NCBI GenBank assembly: GCA_947258375.1
Contig: CAMYIJ010000052.1
Coordinates: forward strand, 2,723 to 41,134
Direction of reading: 5' to 3'
Source: an uncultured Acidimicrobiaceae bacterium
GTDB taxonomy: Bacteria; Actinomycetota; Acidimicrobiia; Spongiisociales; UBA5794
Length of the DNA: 38,412 bases
The position numbers were made by a program, and so were the translations under genes. How positions within the stretch are numbered: the first letter of the stretch is position 1; every line of letters begins with the position of its first letter. Of the stretch, positions 24,690 to 31,544 are shown piece after piece. The notes beneath the pieces were generated by a model. It saw only the letters and a list, made by a program, of their open reading frames with translations. It had not been told where the DNA came from and did no database searches.

Positions 24690-24711
24690 CGCTCGAATCA
24701 GGATTCGAGCG
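24690..24711 (-). terminator. Hairpin after the whiB gene
   Basis: CGCTCGAATC pairs perfectly with GATTCGAGCG around AG, 8 bases after the whiB stop. Its core and AG loop match the hairpin at 15010-15031. Confidence 0.6.
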
Positions 24712-24719
24712 ATCGAAAC

Positions 24720-24992
24720 CTAGCTCGCCTGGCGGGCGCGGCGCCGCTCGGCCAACCAGCGCTTGCGGAGACGACGGCGATCGTCCTCGGCGAATCCGCC
24801 CCAGACACCGGCTTCCTGGTTCGTTTCGAACGCGTACTGCAAGCACGCCTCGCGGACCGAACAACTGCCGCAAATCGCGGTTGCCTTGTCGATCTGGTCT
24901 ATCGCCGGTCCCGTGCTCCCGATCGGAAAGAACAGATCGGGATCCGAGTCGCGGCAGGCGGATAGTTCACGCCAGTCGGTGAGAGTCAGCAA
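24720..24992 (-). CDS. WhiB-family iron-sulfur transcription regulator
   Basis: 90 residues. The four cluster cysteines are Cys13, Cys41, Cys44 and Cys50 (C...CxxC...C), followed by the family turn GVWGG at 62-66 and a basic C-terminal tail (RRRLRKRW, RRRARQ) for DNA contact. WhiB proteins bind sigma factor and DNA through a redox-sensitive [4Fe-4S] cluster and are confined to actinobacteria and their phages. The size and motif fit the WhiB1/WhiB2 (WblE) type. TTG 24992 is used because AGGAGT on the minus strand (24999-25004) precedes it at normal spacing. The leader is long and has two hairpins. Confidence 0.95.
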   Translation of the reverse strand: MLTLTDWRELSACRDSDPDLFFPIGSTGPAIDQIDKATAICGSCSVREACLQYAFETNQEAGVWGGFAEDDRRRLRKRWLAERRRARQAS

Positions 24993-25011
24993 TTTCTTAC
25001 TCCTATGGGCT

Positions 25012-25028
25012 CCGTGCCCTATGCACGG
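25012..25028 (-). promoter_or_regulatory. Leader hairpin near the whiB ribosome site
   Basis: CCGTGC pairs with GCACGG around a 5-base loop, 8 bases upstream of the AGGAGT ribosome site of whiB. It may affect ribosome access. Confidence 0.45.
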
Positions 25029-25045
25029 GTTAGATCTTTCGAAAT

Positions 25046-25071
25046 CTTGTGAAAGTGAACTCTTTCACAAG
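25046..25071. promoter_or_regulatory. 10-bp perfect inverted repeat in the whiB leader
   Basis: CTTGTGAAAG and CTTTCACAAG pair around a 6-base spacer, immediately downstream of the predicted whiB transcript start. It could be an operator (dyad) or an RNA stem. The adjacent TTTCGAAA palindrome (25037-25044) extends the symmetric region. Confidence 0.5.
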
Positions 25072-25081
25072 TCGGCACGAC

Positions 25082-25087
25082 ATTATA
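25082..25087 (-). promoter_or_regulatory. Consensus -10 TATAAT of whiB
   Basis: The minus strand reads TATAAT here, with TTGCGT as a possible -35 about 15 bases upstream. Transcription would start near 25075, giving a leader of roughly 83 bases. Confidence 0.6.
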
Positions 25088-25208
25088 CGATCCGATCGGT
25101 CGACGCAACGAGTTTTTTGCCAAATACGTGATCTTGCTCGCGTTATCCCAATTATCCTGTTCCTGCAAGGCCCTTGGGGGGTCGTTCCGAGGAGAGAGTC
25201 CGATCAAA

Positions 25209-25664
25209 GTGACCATAAAAGAGCAGCTCGCCACCCGCCTCAAGGAGGCAATGCGGGCCCGCGATAAGGCGCAGATCAACGTAATTCGCCAGATTGAGGC
25301 CGAAGTACAGGTTCAGAGCAAGGAGCCGTCGTTTACCGGCGAGATCGATGACGATCTCTACCTCGCAACAATGCAAAGCTACGTCAAGAAGATGAAGAAG
25401 GCGCGTCTGGAGTATGAGTCCGCCGGCGAGCGGGGCGCCGATCAGGCGGCCAAGCTGACGTTCGAGATCGACTATCTCGCGGCGTGGCTTCCTGCGGAGC
25501 TCGACGAAACGGCAACTCGGGAACTGGTCCGGGCGGCAATCGCTGAACTCGGCGTTGACGACGTCAAGCAGGCCGGACGTGTGATGGGGCACATCATGAA
25601 GAGCGGGGCCGAGCTCGACGGCGGCATGGTCAACCGGTTGGTCCGCGAAGAGCTGGGCGCGTAA
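25209..25664 (+). CDS. GatB/YqeY domain protein
   Basis: 151 residues beginning TIKEQLATRLKEAMRARDKA after the GTG. The helical YqeY-type domain also shows YVKKMKKARLEYESAGERG, LPAELDETATRELV and the closing VMGHIMKSGAELDGGMVNRL. It resembles the tail domain of the GatB amidotransferase subunit, which contacts tRNA, but the stand-alone protein has no settled function. GTG 25209 begins where the family normally does; GGAG at 25191-25194 is rather far (14 bases) upstream. A longer frame starting at 25128 reads through an unlikely Cys/Ser-rich stretch. Confidence 0.88.
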   Translation: MTIKEQLATRLKEAMRARDKAQINVIRQIEAEVQVQSKEPSFTGEIDDDLYLATMQSYVKKMKKARLEYESAGERGADQAAKLTFEIDYLAAWLPAELDETATRELVRAAIAELGVDDVKQAGRVMGHIMKSGAELDGGMVNRLVREELGA

Positions 25665-25693
25665 CCGTCCCCGCTTTACCCGATCATCGACCG

Positions 25694-26641
25694 ATGCTGG
25701 CGCAGCCCGGCTCGAAGATGCCTCCGCCGAGCGCGGAGTGGCTGCACGAGATCAAGTGGGACGGGGTGCGAGGCATCCTGGCTCGTGACGATGATCTTGT
25801 CGCCCTGCGGTCGCGCACCGGTCGGGAGATGACGGCGGTCTATCCCGAGTTGGCCTCCGCCGCGGAAGACCTTGAATCCGGCATCATCCTCGATGGCGAG
25901 ATCGTCGCGCTCGGCCAGGATGGCCTGCCCTCGTTCGAGTTGCTGCAGCAGCGGATGAACCTGAGCTCGAGCTCGAAAGTGGCGGGCGCAGTTACGTCGA
26001 TTCCGGTGAGCTACGTCGTGTTCGACCAGCTACACGGGCCGGCCGGCAGCATGCTCGCCAGCCCGCTGGAGCACCGAATCGCTCGTCTAACCGCTCTGGA
26101 TCTGCCGAGTGGGTTTGTCCGATCGGACAGCTTCACGGATCCCGATACGCTGTGGGACATCGTCGTCGAGAGGGGGATCGAGGGGGTCGTCTCCAAGCTC
26201 CGCAACAGCGTCTATCGGCCCGGAACCCGCTCGCCCGATTGGATCAAGACCATCGCCTTCAAGTCGCTGCGTGCGGTCGTCGGCGGATTCACTGAAGGAG
26301 AAGGCGGGCGCTACGGCGGATTCGGCGCGTTGATTCTCGGGCTGGGAGCCGGTGAACGCTTGCGGTGGATCGGCTCGGTGGGTTCCGGATTCAGCGAAAC
26401 GGACGTACGGGCAATCCGCCAAGCGCTCGAAGAGATGACGGTGGCCGACTCGCCCTTCGAGCCTCATCCGCAGATGCCCCCGGGAGTCACCTGGGTGGCT
26501 CCGGCGCTGGTCGCGGTCGTGCAATACAAGGAGTGGACGGCGGCCGGCCGACTGCGGGGCCCATCTTTCAAGGGATTCACGGATCACCCCGCCGATGGAG
26601 TCAGTTGGGAATCCGAAGGACCGGAGGTGCCGGGCGGGTAG
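25694..26641 (+). CDS. ATP-dependent DNA ligase (LigD/LigC-type, stand-alone)
   Basis: 315 residues. The adenylation domain has motif I EIKWDGVRG with catalytic Lys21, motif III LDGEIVALGQDG near 78-90, motif IV EGVVSKL near 170, and motif V WIKTIAFKS near 190. A C-terminal OB-fold follows (GRYGGFGALILGL, RWIGSVGSGFSE, VAVVQYKEWTAAGRLRGPSF). It seals DNA nicks via an AMP-lysine intermediate. There are no polymerase or nuclease domains, so it corresponds to the ligase part of LigD or to LigC. Ku lies 3 kb away, suggesting end joining. ATG 25694 has no ribosome site; GATCAT lies 6 bases upstream. Confidence 0.92.
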   Translation: MLAQPGSKMPPPSAEWLHEIKWDGVRGILARDDDLVALRSRTGREMTAVYPELASAAEDLESGIILDGEIVALGQDGLPSFELLQQRMNLSSSSKVAGAVTSIPVSYVVFDQLHGPAGSMLASPLEHRIARLTALDLPSGFVRSDSFTDPDTLWDIVVERGIEGVVSKLRNSVYRPGTRSPDWIKTIAFKSLRAVVGGFTEGEGGRYGGFGALILGLGAGERLRWIGSVGSGFSETDVRAIRQALEEMTVADSPFEPHPQMPPGVTWVAPALVAVVQYKEWTAAGRLRGPSFKGFTDHPADGVSWESEGPEVPGG

Positions 26642-26695
26642 AACCCGCGAAATCTGCTCCTCCAGAGATCGGGGCCAAATGCCGATTCTGACACC

Positions 26696-26797
26696 ATGGC
26701 AATACTCCAGGCGATCGTGATGGCGGCCACCATGCTGCTGATTTCCGCTGCCTGGCGTCTCACATTCGAACTCGAGGCCGAAGAACAGTCCCGCTAG
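26696..26797 (+). CDS. Possible 33-residue membrane peptide
   Basis: The frame encodes one hydrophobic helix (AILQAIVMAATMLLISAAW) followed by an acidic tail (RLTFELEAEEQSR). GATTCT lies exactly 6 bases before the ATG, the spacing seen at the other leaderless starts in this window, and there is no Shine-Dalgarno. The composition is protein-like, but a frame this short can arise by chance. Confidence 0.4.
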   Translation: MAILQAIVMAATMLLISAAWRLTFELEAEEQSR

Positions 26798-26823
26798 CCA
26801 AGGCGGAAGCGGAGCGGTTGCCC

Positions 26824-26841
26824 ATGGGGGAGATTCCCCAT
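26824..26841. promoter_or_regulatory. Palindromic regulator site, copy A
   Basis: ATGGGGGAGATTCCCCAT is an 18-base dyad with 6-bp arms. It shares its outer bases with copies at 28864 and 29689, which sit before histidine kinase genes. Confidence 0.5.
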
Positions 26842-27036
26842 ACCGCCGTCGCTCCCGATGTGCCAGTTTCTGAATGAAGGCGATTCACCGGACCAACCGG
26901 GGGATAGCTCTCACCGGGGGCGTTTGCGACTATCGCCCGAGGCCCGGCGATTGGGGGTAGCCGGGCTCCGGGCGAATCGCCGCGTCGCTCGGACGAAACC
27001 GCCGACTCCTCTGCATCGCGTATCCCAGCCGCGGGT

Positions 27037-27705
27037 CTAGCCCTCGCGCCGGGTTGAACTCTCAACACTCGGGTTGACGAAACCGTCTTCATACACCTTG
27101 GTCGAGAGTTCGTGGCGGCTGGCCACACCGAGCTTCTTGAAGATGTTGTGCATATGGTTCTCCAAGGTCTTTACGGAGATGCCGAGGTCGGATGCCGTCT
27201 CCTTGTATGTGTAGCCGCGGGCTATCAGCACGACGACCTCCCGCTCCCGCGGGGTCAACCGATCGATGCCTGATATGACCGGGACGCTTTCGTCCATGTC
27301 GAGCATGAAGCCGGCCACGTGACGGGAAGTGGGGAAAGCGCCGCTGAGTGCTTCGGCGACGAGTTGGCACAGGTCGGCCTCGAAGTCCTTTGTCAGATAG
27401 CCGTCAACCCCCGCGTCGAGCAGTCGGCGGACATCATCACGCGATGCCGAGACGGTCATCGCCAGGAACTTCGTTTGAGGATGGGTTTTGCGAACCTGCT
27501 TGACGACGGATGCGCCGCTGCCTTCTTTGATCCGGATATCCAGCAACACGAGTTCAGGTTCGAGCTCCCGGATCATTGCGACTGAATCCGTGACGTTGTC
27601 GGCCTCGCCGACAACGTCGTAGCACTCGGAGAGAATGTGGCGGCTGCCCGCCCGAGTTAGTGGCTCGTCTTCGACGAGGAATATGCGCGCGCGTTGATCA
27701 TTCAT
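27037..27705 (-). CDS. NarL/LuxR-family response regulator
   Basis: 222 residues. The receiver domain has VEDEP near 11-15, phospho-acceptor Asp56 in LVLLDIRI, and the conserved Lys in YLTKDF near 105. The C-terminal LuxR helix-turn-helix starts with LTPREREVVVLIARGYTYKE and ends with NHMHNIFKKLGVASRHEL. It is the partner of the upstream kinase: ATG 27705 overlaps the kinase TGA by 4 bases (ATGA), and GGGAGG lies just ahead. The palindromes near the kinase promoters are likely binding sites; this is inference. Confidence 0.93.
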   Translation of the reverse strand: MNDQRARIFLVEDEPLTRAGSRHILSECYDVVGEADNVTDSVAMIRELEPELVLLDIRIKEGSGASVVKQVRKTHPQTKFLAMTVSASRDDVRRLLDAGVDGYLTKDFEADLCQLVAEALSGAFPTSRHVAGFMLDMDESVPVISGIDRLTPREREVVVLIARGYTYKETASDLGISVKTLENHMHNIFKKLGVASRHELSTKVYEDGFVNPSVESSTRREG

Positions 27706-28829
27706 GATGCCTCCCAACTGATGGCCACCTCGGTGCCACCCTCTGCGGGGCTGGTGATCGTCACCGCTCCGCCAACGTCCTGGACGCGTTGGCGCAGGCT
27801 GTGGTCGATGCCTCGCCCGGTGGCCGAGGTTTCCGGGTCGAAGCCGCTGCCTCGATCCCTTACAAAGATCTGCGTTCGGTTCGGCATGAGCTCGGCATAG
27901 AGGTCGATCCTGTCCGATCCGGAGTGTTTGGCGGCGTTGACAAGGGCTTCCTGAGTTGCCGCCAATACCGACTCGCAGCCGTGGTCGAGGTTAGCGTCGC
28001 CGCGGATGACGGAATCGATCTCTATGCGGTAGACATCCTCGATCTCGTCGCAGATGCCCTGCAGGACGGCTCGGGCGCTTTGAGCATATGGCGATCGATA
28101 CTCAGAGATCGTTCGCTTGAGTTGTCTCTCCTGGCGGCGCGCCAGGTAGCGAACTTGCTGAGGATCCCCGGCGTCACGGCGCATCGCCCCGAGCGTTTGC
28201 AGCACAGTGTCGTGGAGGCGGTTCGCCAGCTCGAGCCGTTCCTTGTGTCTCGCCTCGGCAGCATGGGCCTCGTCGAGCTCGTCACGGGTTTCGAGGAGCT
28301 TCCGCTGCCACGCCCGAAGGTTCTCGAAGGCCCACCCCAAGATGACGGCAACGAAGATGAACACGATGCTGCCGACCAGAGGTATCAGGCCCCTGCCGTC
28401 GATTTGGTGCGTGACGGCCTGTTCCGCGGTCAGGATGAGAGATGTCGTCACCGCACCGCGCATGCCGTAGCCGTACGCCGCCACCGCCAGCATCGACATC
28501 GGATAGCCACCGTGGAAGAGGTCCTCGGCCCCGGCAATGGTTGATGCCGCGCCGATCGCCATGGCAACGGTGAAATCGGCGAGCACGAACCATGGAGCGC
28601 CGAGCTGCGTTGAGAAGCGCGCTGTCCATACGGTCAATGCGGTCCATCCGGTGGCGAGACACATCGTGGCGACGACGACCGGTACGGAGGCGCCATCATC
28701 TTCAAAGGGCGTCAGCCCGGCGAGGAGCATGAGCCAGATCCATCCGAGCAGTCGGAAGAGAATCGTGATGCTCCGCAGCGTGCCGTCAACCCCGAGCTCG
28801 TGATCGGCGTACGTTCGCGGTGCTGTCAT
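27702..28829 (-). CDS. Sensor histidine kinase (HisKA_3/NarX-LiaS type)
   Basis: 375 residues. About residues 18-185 contain five or six membrane helices with very short loops. A linker coiled coil leads to the HisKA_3 dimerisation motif LELANRLHDTVLQTLG with His206 as phosphate site. The ATPase domain has N-box QEALVNAAKHS, the G-box DRGSGFDPETSATGRGIDHS and a closing GGTEVAISWE. There is no large external sensor domain, so it probably senses the membrane or a partner protein. ATG 28829 is preferred because TACCCT lies 6 bases upstream and the palindrome is centred about 43 bases before it; an earlier TTG at 28865 would cover these elements. Confidence 0.93.
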   Translation of the reverse strand: MTAPRTYADHELGVDGTLRSITILFRLLGWIWLMLLAGLTPFEDDGASVPVVVATMCLATGWTALTVWTARFSTQLGAPWFVLADFTVAMAIGAASTIAGAEDLFHGGYPMSMLAVAAYGYGMRGAVTTSLILTAEQAVTHQIDGRGLIPLVGSIVFIFVAVILGWAFENLRAWQRKLLETRDELDEAHAAEARHKERLELANRLHDTVLQTLGAMRRDAGDPQQVRYLARRQERQLKRTISEYRSPYAQSARAVLQGICDEIEDVYRIEIDSVIRGDANLDHGCESVLAATQEALVNAAKHSGSDRIDLYAELMPNRTQIFVRDRGSGFDPETSATGRGIDHSLRQRVQDVGGAVTITSPAEGGTEVAISWEAS

Positions 28830-28863
28830 GGGTCGAGGGTACCGAACTCGGGGCGGAAATAGC

Positions 28864-28881
28864 ATGGGGGATTGCCCCCAT
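28864..28881. promoter_or_regulatory. Palindromic regulator site, copy B, before the kinase operon
   Basis: ATGGGGGATTGCCCCCAT is a perfect 7-bp dyad around ATTG. It is centred about 43 bases upstream of the predicted leaderless start 28829, where an activator touching the -35 region would bind. Confidence 0.65.
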
Positions 28882-28990
28882 CGTGGTGTCCGCCAGCCTT
28901 CCTAGCCTGGCTGGTGTCCACACTGTTCTCTGCGAATCAATTGCACCTTGTCGGTCGCCGGCGGTGCCGCGCGGGTGCAGCGTGTGGCGA

Positions 28991-29047
28991 TTACCGCATC
29001 GCTTTTGGCTCGTCGTCGATGAGGACCGGCATGCATTGACCCTTCAT
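28991..29047 (-). pseudogene. Remnant of a response-regulator gene (first 18 codons)
   Basis: Overlapping the stop of the broken kinase by the same ATGA junction as in the intact operon, an ATG opens an 18-codon frame whose VLIDDEP segment matches the receiver start (FLVEDEP in the intact regulator). TAA follows at 28991-28993 and nothing resembling the rest of a receiver is present. It looks like a regulator gene deleted from codon 18 on. Confidence 0.55.
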
Positions 29048-29653
29048 GTTGCCTCCCAACTGATCGCAACCTCGGTTCCGCCCTCCGGCGGGGCGGAGAT
29101 CGTCACCGCACCGCCTACGGCCTGAACGCGCTGGATGAGGCCGTGATCGATTCCACGTCCAGTGGCCGAGGTGTCGGGATCGAAGCCTACGCCCCGGTCC
29201 TTGACGAAGATCTGGATGCGGTCGGTGTCCAGCTCTGCGTATAGGTCAATCTTGTCGACTCCGGAGTGTTTAGCTGCATTCACAAGAGTCTCCTGAGTTG
29301 CCGCCATGACCGACTCGCAACAGTGGTCGAGGTTGGCGTCGCCGCGGATGACGGTTTCAATTTCTACGCGGTAGACGTCCTCGATCTCGTCACAGACTCC
29401 TTCCATGGCGGCTAGAACGCTACGGGCATAGGGTGATCGATACTCGGAGATGGTTCGCTTGAGTTGCCTCTCCTGGCGGCGCGCCCATCGTGGCGATGAC
29501 GATGGGGGCGGAAGCCTCGGGATCGTCCGGCAGCGTCAGGTCGGCCAGGATCATGAGCCAGATCCAGCCGAGTAGCCGAAACAGAACAGTGATACGGCGC
29601 AGCGTGCCGTCGACTGCAAGCTCGTGACCGGCATATGTACGCGACGCCGGCAT
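29044..29653 (-). pseudogene. Duplicate histidine kinase gene with a large internal deletion
   Basis: The first 57 codons (29653 to about 29485) closely match the start of the intact kinase (RTYAGHELAVDGTLRRITVL, then LFRLLGWIWLMI). The sequence then jumps to the equivalent of residue 228 (RRQERQLKRTISEYRSPYA) in a different frame and continues to the end through VCDEIEDVYRVEIE, ETLVNAAKHSG and GGTEVAISWEA. About 170 residues are missing: most membrane helices and the phospho-accepting His. The N-terminal frame ends at a TAG after 77 codons. An ATG at 29406 could still yield an isolated 120-residue ATPase domain. The promoter and palindrome are kept. Confidence 0.85.
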
Positions 29654-29688
29654 GGATCGAGCGTACCGAAGTCGGTACCCCGAATGGC

Positions 29689-29706
29689 ATGGGTGATTAC
29701 CCCCAG
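29689..29706. promoter_or_regulatory. Palindromic regulator site, copy C, before the broken kinase
   Basis: ATGGGTGATTACCCCCAG differs from copy B at three positions and is centred about 44 bases before the ATG at 29653, with TACGCT 6 bases before that ATG. Spacing is the same as in the intact operon. Confidence 0.55.
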
Positions 29707-29726
29707 CGCGCTCCCGGGGGAGGCTG

Positions 29727-30512
29727 CTAGCCGGCCTTCTTTGCCTTGGTTGCTTCGACGCTGGCCTTGAGGGCCTCCATCAGGTCGACGACACCGGTGG
29801 CTTGGGGCGCCTCTGGGGCGACGATCTCCCGACCGTCCACCTTGAGCTGGGCGGCTGCTTCCACGGCTTCGCGGGACTCGTCGTTCCACGCTGACGGGTC
29901 GAAGGATCCCGTGAGGTTATCGATGATCATCTCGGCCATCTTCACCTCTTCGTCCCGAACCTCCTGCTCTTCGGCGTCCAGAGTCTCGAAGGCGGGTTCG
30001 CGGATTTCGTCGGGCCAGTACATCGTCTCCATGAGGATGACGCCTTCTTCGGCCCGCAGGGTGGCCAGGTACTCGCGCTCGCGGATGGCGACTTTCGCCA
30101 GGCCGATCATGTTCTTCTCCGCTAGCGCCTTCTCGAGGATGCGGTAGGCCTTCACGCCGGTCTTCTCGGGTGCCAGGTAGTAAGTGGTGCGGTAGTAGAT
30201 CGGATCGATCTCGGCCTGGTCGACGAACTGCACGACGTCGACGACGCCGCCCGTGCCTCCCTTGGCGATGTCGGCCAGCTCCTCGGACGTGAATACGACG
30301 AAGCGGCCCTTGTCGATCTCGTAGCCCTTGACGATGTTCTCGTACGGCACTTCAACGCCGTCGGTCTCGGCAACACGCTTGTACTTGATCGGGCTGTGGT
30401 CGGAGTCGCGCAGCTGGCGGAACTTGGGCCGTTTGTTCTCAGTTGCGGCGTAGAGCCCGACCGGAATAGTGACCAGCCCAAACGAGATGGCGCCTTTCCA
30501 GATCGATCGCAT
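29727..30512 (-). CDS. ku: Ku homologue, DNA end-binding protein
   Basis: 261 residues from ATG 30512, with AAGGA at good spacing; ten further upstream codons are unlikely. The start MRSIWKGAISFGLVTIPVGL is diagnostic of bacterial Ku, followed by VPYENIVKGYEI, the beta-barrel ring region (VDVVQFVDQAEIDPIYYRTT) and the arm EVKMAEMIIDNL. The C-terminal tail ends in a Lys/Ala-rich segment. Ku forms a homodimer ring on broken DNA ends and recruits LigD. The stand-alone ligase at 25694 is the nearest partner candidate; no LigD polymerase domain is in the window. Confidence 0.95.
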   Translation of the reverse strand: MRSIWKGAISFGLVTIPVGLYAATENKRPKFRQLRDSDHSPIKYKRVAETDGVEVPYENIVKGYEIDKGRFVVFTSEELADIAKGGTGGVVDVVQFVDQAEIDPIYYRTTYYLAPEKTGVKAYRILEKALAEKNMIGLAKVAIREREYLATLRAEEGVILMETMYWPDEIREPAFETLDAEEQEVRDEEVKMAEMIIDNLTGSFDPSAWNDESREAVEAAAQLKVDGREIVAPEAPQATGVVDLMEALKASVEATKAKKAG

Positions 30513-30608
30513 GGCAAATCCTTCGGCAGTCGGTAGCGTCAACAGTTCGCGAAAAACGATAGTGGATCGGGTCGCGCTAAGTCACGGGCGGGTGGGGCGA
30601 GTGCTCCG

Positions 30609-30614
30609 TACACT
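30609..30614 (+). promoter_or_regulatory. -10 box before the CPBP protease gene
   Basis: TACACT ends 8 bases before GTG 30623 and no Shine-Dalgarno is present, suggesting a leaderless or nearly leaderless transcript. Confidence 0.45.
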
Positions 30615-30622
30615 GCCGGATC

Positions 30623-31387
30623 GTGAAGCAGAGATTGTGGCCGGATCACGCAGATTTCCGGTGGGAGAAGGACGATCGCGGGACCCTGGTCGTGCTGCTG
30701 GCGTCGGCGGTACTGCTGGTCGTCTTCTTCTACTGGGGTCGGCCCAACTTCTACTTCACCAGCGGTCTGTCGGGCTACGTGGCCGACCTGGCTTATGGCC
30801 CGCTCGATGAGTTTCCCGGCGTCGGCGCGTATCTGTGGTGGGGGCTGACGTCGATGGTGCTTCGCGTCGGCATCCCGCTGGTGTTGATCGTCTGGGTGCT
30901 CAGGGCCGCGCCCCGGGACTTCGGCTTCCGCCTCAAAGGAATCTCCGCCCACTTGCCGGTATACGGGCTGATGTACCTCGTGATGCTGCCGGTGCTCATC
31001 TGGGTATCGAGTTTCGACTCGTTCCTCGACTACTACCCGTTCTACTCCCGCGCCGTGGAAGGCGGCGCCGGCTTCTGGTTGTACGAACTTGGGTATGGCC
31101 TGCAGTTTGTTGGCGTTGAAGCCTTCTTCCGGGGCTTCATGACCTTCGGACTCTTGCCGAGGTTCGGGGCCCTGTCGGTGGTGGTGATGACCGTGCCCTA
31201 CACGATGATCCACTTCGCCAAGCCGATGCCCGAAGCGTTTGCCGCCATCGTCGCCGGACTGGTGCTGGGCACTCTGGCGGTTCGCTCACGCAGTTTTGTG
31301 CCCGGGATCCTTCTCCATGTGGCTGTTGCCATCACGATGGATTTGCTGGTGTTGGCCCGATTGGGGGCCATCGGCAACCTCTTCTGA
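30623..31387 (+). CDS. CPBP-family (CAAX-like) membrane protease homologue
   Basis: 254 residues with about six to seven transmembrane helices. The ABI/CPBP motifs are recognisable: motif 1 reads GVEAFFRGF instead of the usual EExxxR, so the first glutamate is Val while Glu-xxx-Arg is kept; motif 2 is PYTMIHFAKP with the conserved His; the third region is GILLHVAVAITMD. Family members are intramembrane glutamyl proteases. Loss of one of the two Glu residues may reduce or change activity. GTG 30623 is used for lack of an alternative closer start with a ribosome site. Confidence 0.8.
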   Translation: MKQRLWPDHADFRWEKDDRGTLVVLLASAVLLVVFFYWGRPNFYFTSGLSGYVADLAYGPLDEFPGVGAYLWWGLTSMVLRVGIPLVLIVWVLRAAPRDFGFRLKGISAHLPVYGLMYLVMLPVLIWVSSFDSFLDYYPFYSRAVEGGAGFWLYELGYGLQFVGVEAFFRGFMTFGLLPRFGALSVVVMTVPYTMIHFAKPMPEAFAAIVAGLVLGTLAVRSRSFVPGILLHVAVAITMDLLVLARLGAIGNLF

Positions 31388-31442
31388 CGCCACGTCGGTC
31401 GCGCTGCGAATGCCGTGTATCCACAGGCTGCCAGGCGCGGGG

Positions 31443-31448
31443 TACAAT
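31443..31448 (+). promoter_or_regulatory. -10 box of the tRNA-Arg gene
   Basis: TACAAT lies 13 bases before the tRNA. TCCACA at 31420-31425, 17 bases upstream, is a possible -35. Confidence 0.55.
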
Positions 31449-31460
31449 CGCGGCCCGCGG

Positions 31461-31532
31461 GCCCCAGTAGCTCAGGGGATAGAGCATCGGCCTCCGGAGC
31501 CGGGTGCGCAGGTTCGAATCCTGCCTGGGGCG
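31461..31532 (+). tRNA. tRNA-Arg (anticodon CCG)
   Basis: A 72-base cloverleaf: acceptor GCCCCAG/CTGGGGC, D-arm GCTC...GAGC, anticodon stem TCGGC/GCCGG with loop CTCCGGA (anticodon CCG, reading CGG), T-arm GCAGG-TTCGAAT-CCTGC and discriminator G. CCA is not encoded. It stands directly before the gene for its own synthetase, argS. Confidence 0.95.
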
Positions 31533-31544
31533 CGGCTGGATAGT

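Larger units (their letters stand above)
26642..27036. other. 395-base intergenic region with a palindromic regulator site
   Basis: This gap separates the ligase and response-regulator genes. It holds a possible 33-residue ORF (26696-26797) and one copy of the ATGGGGG-type palindrome (26824-26841). About 41 bases beyond the palindrome lies an ATG (26874) opening a 28-codon frame with no recognisable content. I see no other gene. It may be the remnant of a gene once controlled by the palindrome. Confidence 0.4.
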
